Origin: an uncultured Bacilli bacterium
GTDB taxonomy: Bacteria > Bacillota_I > Bacilli_A > RF39 > UBA660
DNA: 42,279 nucleotides
Reading direction: 5' to 3'
NCBI GenBank assembly: GCA_944329365.1
Contig: CALVIC010000011.1
Location: 1 to 42,279, forward strand
A model generated the notes under the pieces. That model did no database searches, was not told the DNA's origin, and saw nothing but the letters and a program-made list of their open reading frames with translations. Below are positions 40,378 through 42,279 of the stretch, piece after piece; the first letter of the stretch is position 1, and every line of letters begins with the position of its first letter. Both the position numbers and the translations under genes were made by a program.

Positions 40378-41571
40378 ATAATAATCCTTCAAAAATTTAT
40401 CTCTATATTCTTCAAAATTACCATTGATAATTGCCTCTCTAATCTCTTCCGTAAGCCTAATAATAAATCTTAAATTGTGAATAGAAGCCAAATTATAATA
40501 TTTTACTCTATCCTCATTATTTTGTGACTTCATTAAATCGCGCATTTCTCCCCTTGTATGTCCATTCGTGCATACAGGACAGTCACAATCATCATCTAGT
40601 AAATCTGTACTATCCTTAAACTTAGATAGTTTTATATTTCCATGTCTAGTATAAATCCTTCCATGTCTTGCCTCTCTAGTTGGCGCCACACAATCAAAAG
40701 TATCAGCCCCAGTTTCAGCTCCAATTAAAATATCGTCAGGATGTGAAAGACCGAGTAAATGCCTTGGCCTATCCTCAGGTAACTCTTCACAGCACCAGCT
40801 CAAAATCTTTCCTAAATCTTCTTTCAAGAAAGCTCCACCTAAACCATAACCATCAAAAGCCATTTTAGCAAACTTCTGTGCCGTCGACCTTCTTAAATCC
40901 TCCCATCTTCCACCTTGCAAGACACCATATAAAGCTTGATAATAGCCTAAATCCATACAATGTTTCTTATGCTCTTCTAAACTTCTAACCGCCCATCTCT
41001 CAGTCCTACCTAAAGCCTCGACATTATATTCATAACTATCGGCAAGTGAAGTAAGCTCATCAAAAGCCATATGAATATCTGCCCCAATTCTGCATTGTAT
41101 CTGCATAGACTCTTCAGGTCCGATAAAGTCCTCCTTATTTAAAATCGGATCGTAAAAACTAACTCCTTCTTCACTGACATGAGCAAGTCTATCCTTAGGA
41201 TCAGTATTTACTATCTCATCTTCTCTATCCATACTGACAACCTTACCAAGTCCAGAACCGAGTGACATAACTTGAAAACCACCTGAATCAGTTATCGTTG
41301 GTCCGTCAAATCCAGACCACGCACTAAGCCCACCTTTTTCGGCAATCTCATATGAAGTATTTCTTAAATGATATCCATTACTAAGCATCGCCTGTGCATA
41401 AATACTTTTTAAATCTTCATTTGATACAAACTTAACATGACCTTTAGTCCCTACCGCAATAAAAGCTGGGGTTTTTATATCCCCATGCGGAGTATGAATA
41501 ATTCCCGCTCTTCCAAGCTTTCCAGGAATTCTTTTTGTTATCTCAAAATAAAATTTATTGTCGTTCTTCAT
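40372..41571 (-). CDS. tgt: tRNA-guanine transglycosylase
   Basis: Tgt exchanges guanine at position 34 of GUN-anticodon tRNAs for a queuosine precursor or base. The 399-residue protein has Asp95 in TDSGGFQVMS, the substrate pocket GGRWEDLR and GLGGAF, the nucleophile Asp292 in FDCVAPTREARHG, and the zinc site Cys328-x-Cys330-x2-Cys333 with His364. It ends in TGA, showing a standard code. No queuosine synthesis or transport genes are near, so the source of the base cannot be read here. ATG with AAAGGTGG site. Confidence 0.95.
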   Translation of the reverse strand: MKNDNKFYFEITKRIPGKLGRAGIIHTPHGDIKTPAFIAVGTKGHVKFVSNEDLKSIYAQAMLSNGYHLRNTSYEIAEKGGLSAWSGFDGPTITDSGGFQVMSLGSGLGKVVSMDREDEIVNTDPKDRLAHVSEEGVSFYDPILNKEDFIGPEESMQIQCRIGADIHMAFDELTSLADSYEYNVEALGRTERWAVRSLEEHKKHCMDLGYYQALYGVLQGGRWEDLRRSTAQKFAKMAFDGYGLGGAFLKEDLGKILSWCCEELPEDRPRHLLGLSHPDDILIGAETGADTFDCVAPTREARHGRIYTRHGNIKLSKFKDSTDLLDDDCDCPVCTNGHTRGEMRDLMKSQNNEDRVKYYNLASIHNLRFIIRLTEEIREAIINGNFEEYRDKFLKDYYN

Positions 41572-41605
41572 CTAAATCATCCACCTTTAAAATAATCGCA
41601 AAATA

Positions 41606-41634
41606 AGTATACCACAAAAACACTTTATTCTACA
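41606..41634 (-). promoter_or_regulatory. Possible tgt promoter
   Basis: TGTAGA (41629-41634), a 17-bp spacer and TATACT (41606-41611), overlapping the end of the HAD gene. Confidence 0.4.
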
Positions 41635-42089
41635 AAAGAACTAGGATGATAAGACTTAATTCCAAGTACCTCTGCTTCCCTTAAAACATCTAACCTATCA
41701 TCCACAAATATAACATCCGAAATATTCCAATTAAAATGTTTTACGTATTCTAAAATAACTAAAGGTTTTATCTCAGCCCTATTTATAAAAATAATGTTCT
41801 CTTTCTTTATATTAGGAAAATTTTCAGCCAGCCATCTATACTTTTGCCGAGCTTCGTTACTGGTAAAAACTGTCCCTAAAATAAATACTTTATCACTATC
41901 TAAATTACTTATAACCTTTTGCATAGTTTTTAGCGGTCTAGCTTTATAAAATAGATCTCCAAAAAGCAAATCATTTAAAGATTGACAACCAATTTGATCA
42001 TCAGAAAACAACTTATCATTATATCTAAACTCTGATAAAGTCCCATCAATATCAAAAAATACATATTTTCCTTTTAATTTTTCTAACAT
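41625..42089 (-). CDS. HAD-superfamily hydrolase, 5'-nucleotidase/phosphatase-like
   Basis: The 154-residue protein has HAD motif I FFDIDGTL (Asp13 and Asp15), motif II near FILGTVFTSNE, a lysine near ITFINRAEIKPL and motif III/IV VIFVDDRLDVLREA. It lacks a large cap domain, which fits small phosphatases acting on nucleotides or proteins. The position of DDR suggests a functional Mg2+ site. The substrate cannot be inferred. It lies between tgt and the divergent leader at the right edge. Extended -10 promoter TGTTATACT at 42112-42120. Confidence 0.8.
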   Translation of the reverse strand: MLEKLKGKYVFFDIDGTLSEFRYNDKLFSDDQIGCQSLNDLLFGDLFYKARPLKTMQKVISNLDSDKVFILGTVFTSNEARQKYRWLAENFPNIKKENIIFINRAEIKPLVILEYVKHFNWNISDVIFVDDRLDVLREAEVLGIKSYHPSSFVE

Positions 42090-42111
42090 AATTCACATCC
42101 AATCAATTCTA

Positions 42112-42120
42112 AGTATAACA
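42112..42120 (-). promoter_or_regulatory. Extended -10 promoter of the HAD gene
   Basis: The minus strand reads TGTTATACT, 23 bp upstream of the start. A small dyad (ATGTT-AA-AACAT, 42122-42133) lies between it and the divergent plus-strand promoter. Confidence 0.45.
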
Positions 42121-42135
42121 CATGTTAAAACATAA

Positions 42136-42144
42136 TGATATAAT
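42136..42144 (+). promoter_or_regulatory. Extended -10 promoter of a plus-strand leader
   Basis: TGATATAAT. The start site would be near 42151, just before a strong hairpin. A second TATAAT at 42244-42249 lies close to the start codon at the edge. Confidence 0.5.
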
Positions 42145-42158
42145 AATTAAAGAAAGGA

Positions 42159-42201
42159 CAGGATAAACGCATGAGTTTGTAAAAACTTATGTGTTTATCC
42201 T
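42159..42201 (+). other. 20-bp leader hairpin
   Basis: The arms at 42159-42178 and 42182-42201 pair over 20 bp around loop GTA. Two pairs are G-T on the plus strand, which would be mismatches in a minus-strand RNA, so it is a plus-strand RNA structure. It is not followed by a U-run. An ATG-AGT-TTG-TAA mini frame (42171-42182) with AGG 8 bases before lies in the left arm. Confidence 0.65.
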
Positions 42202-42274
42202 GATGAAATTCGCATTTTACTTAAATTATTTAAATATTTATAGTATAATTAATGCATAGGTAGGTGACAAAACA

Positions 42275-42279
42275 ATGAC
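42275..42279 (+). CDS. Start of a plus-strand gene at the right edge
   Basis: ATG at 42275-42277 follows GGTAGGTGA with 7-8 bases spacing and a TATAAT at 42244. Only the first codon and part of the second are visible, so nothing can be said of the product. Confidence 0.35.

Noticed and set aside
42159-42201. Intrinsic terminator
   Set aside because: The stem is followed by GATGAAATT rather than a U-run on the plus strand, and the minus strand would lose two pairs.
1-42279. CRISPR array
   Set aside because: No regularly spaced identical direct repeats were seen. The only multi-copy units are the protein-coding repeats and the 321-bp duplication.
1-42279. Mycoplasma genetic code (UGA = Trp)
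   Set aside because: Several genes, including tgt and the large pilin at 19317, end properly at UGA, and tryptophans are encoded by UGG.

Overview
The window is AT-rich and almost every gene lies on the minus strand. The gene set (rnr-smpB-ssrA, rmuC, tgt, no outer-membrane genes) and the consensus TTGACA/TATAAT promoters point to a low-GC, single-membrane bacterium. My best guess is an uncultured gut Bacilli/Mollicutes-type lineage. UGA is used as a stop (for example in tgt and in the gene at 19317-20336), so the code is standard, not the Mycoplasma code.

Left flank, 1-6030. A truncated YhcG/DUF1016-type nuclease gene runs off the left edge. After it come a gene-free stretch of dyad symmetries, the tmRNA gene ssrA, and its partners smpB and rnr. 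A DUF2238-like membrane protein, rmuC and a small rhodanese follow.

Centre, 6098-33558. About 27 kb encode one apparent envelope-spanning machine with parts of two systems. The type IV secretion (VirB/VirD4) parts are a VirD4 coupling ATPase, a VirB4 ATPase split over two genes, a PrgI/VirB3-like protein, a VirB6-like polytopic protein, four VirB2/TrbC-like two-helix pilins, and a large wall-hydrolase-like protein that could play VirB1. The Tad/Flp parts are a CpaF/TadA ATPase, TadB, TadC, a TadZ-like ATPase, CpaB, a small Flp-like pilin and three TadE/F-like proteins. Upstream in the same transcription direction are a large secreted cysteine-repeat protein and two membrane proteins of unknown role. 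No relaxase, origin of transfer, integrase or prepilin peptidase is visible. The locus therefore looks like a resident pilus or protein-secretion machine rather than a conjugative element. Internal promoters and terminator-like hairpins sit around the pilin genes. Near the coupling ATPase, a pair of FG-GAP/VCBS-like membrane proteins is divergently transcribed from a small membrane protein.

Right flank, 33657-42279. Housekeeping genes follow: an SDR oxidoreductase, the bifunctional NAD(P)HX repair enzyme, an unrecognised 564-residue protein coupled to a P-type cation ATPase, tgt, and a small HAD-type phosphatase. The right edge carries a plus-strand leader with a very stable hairpin upstream of a gene that starts in the last bases.
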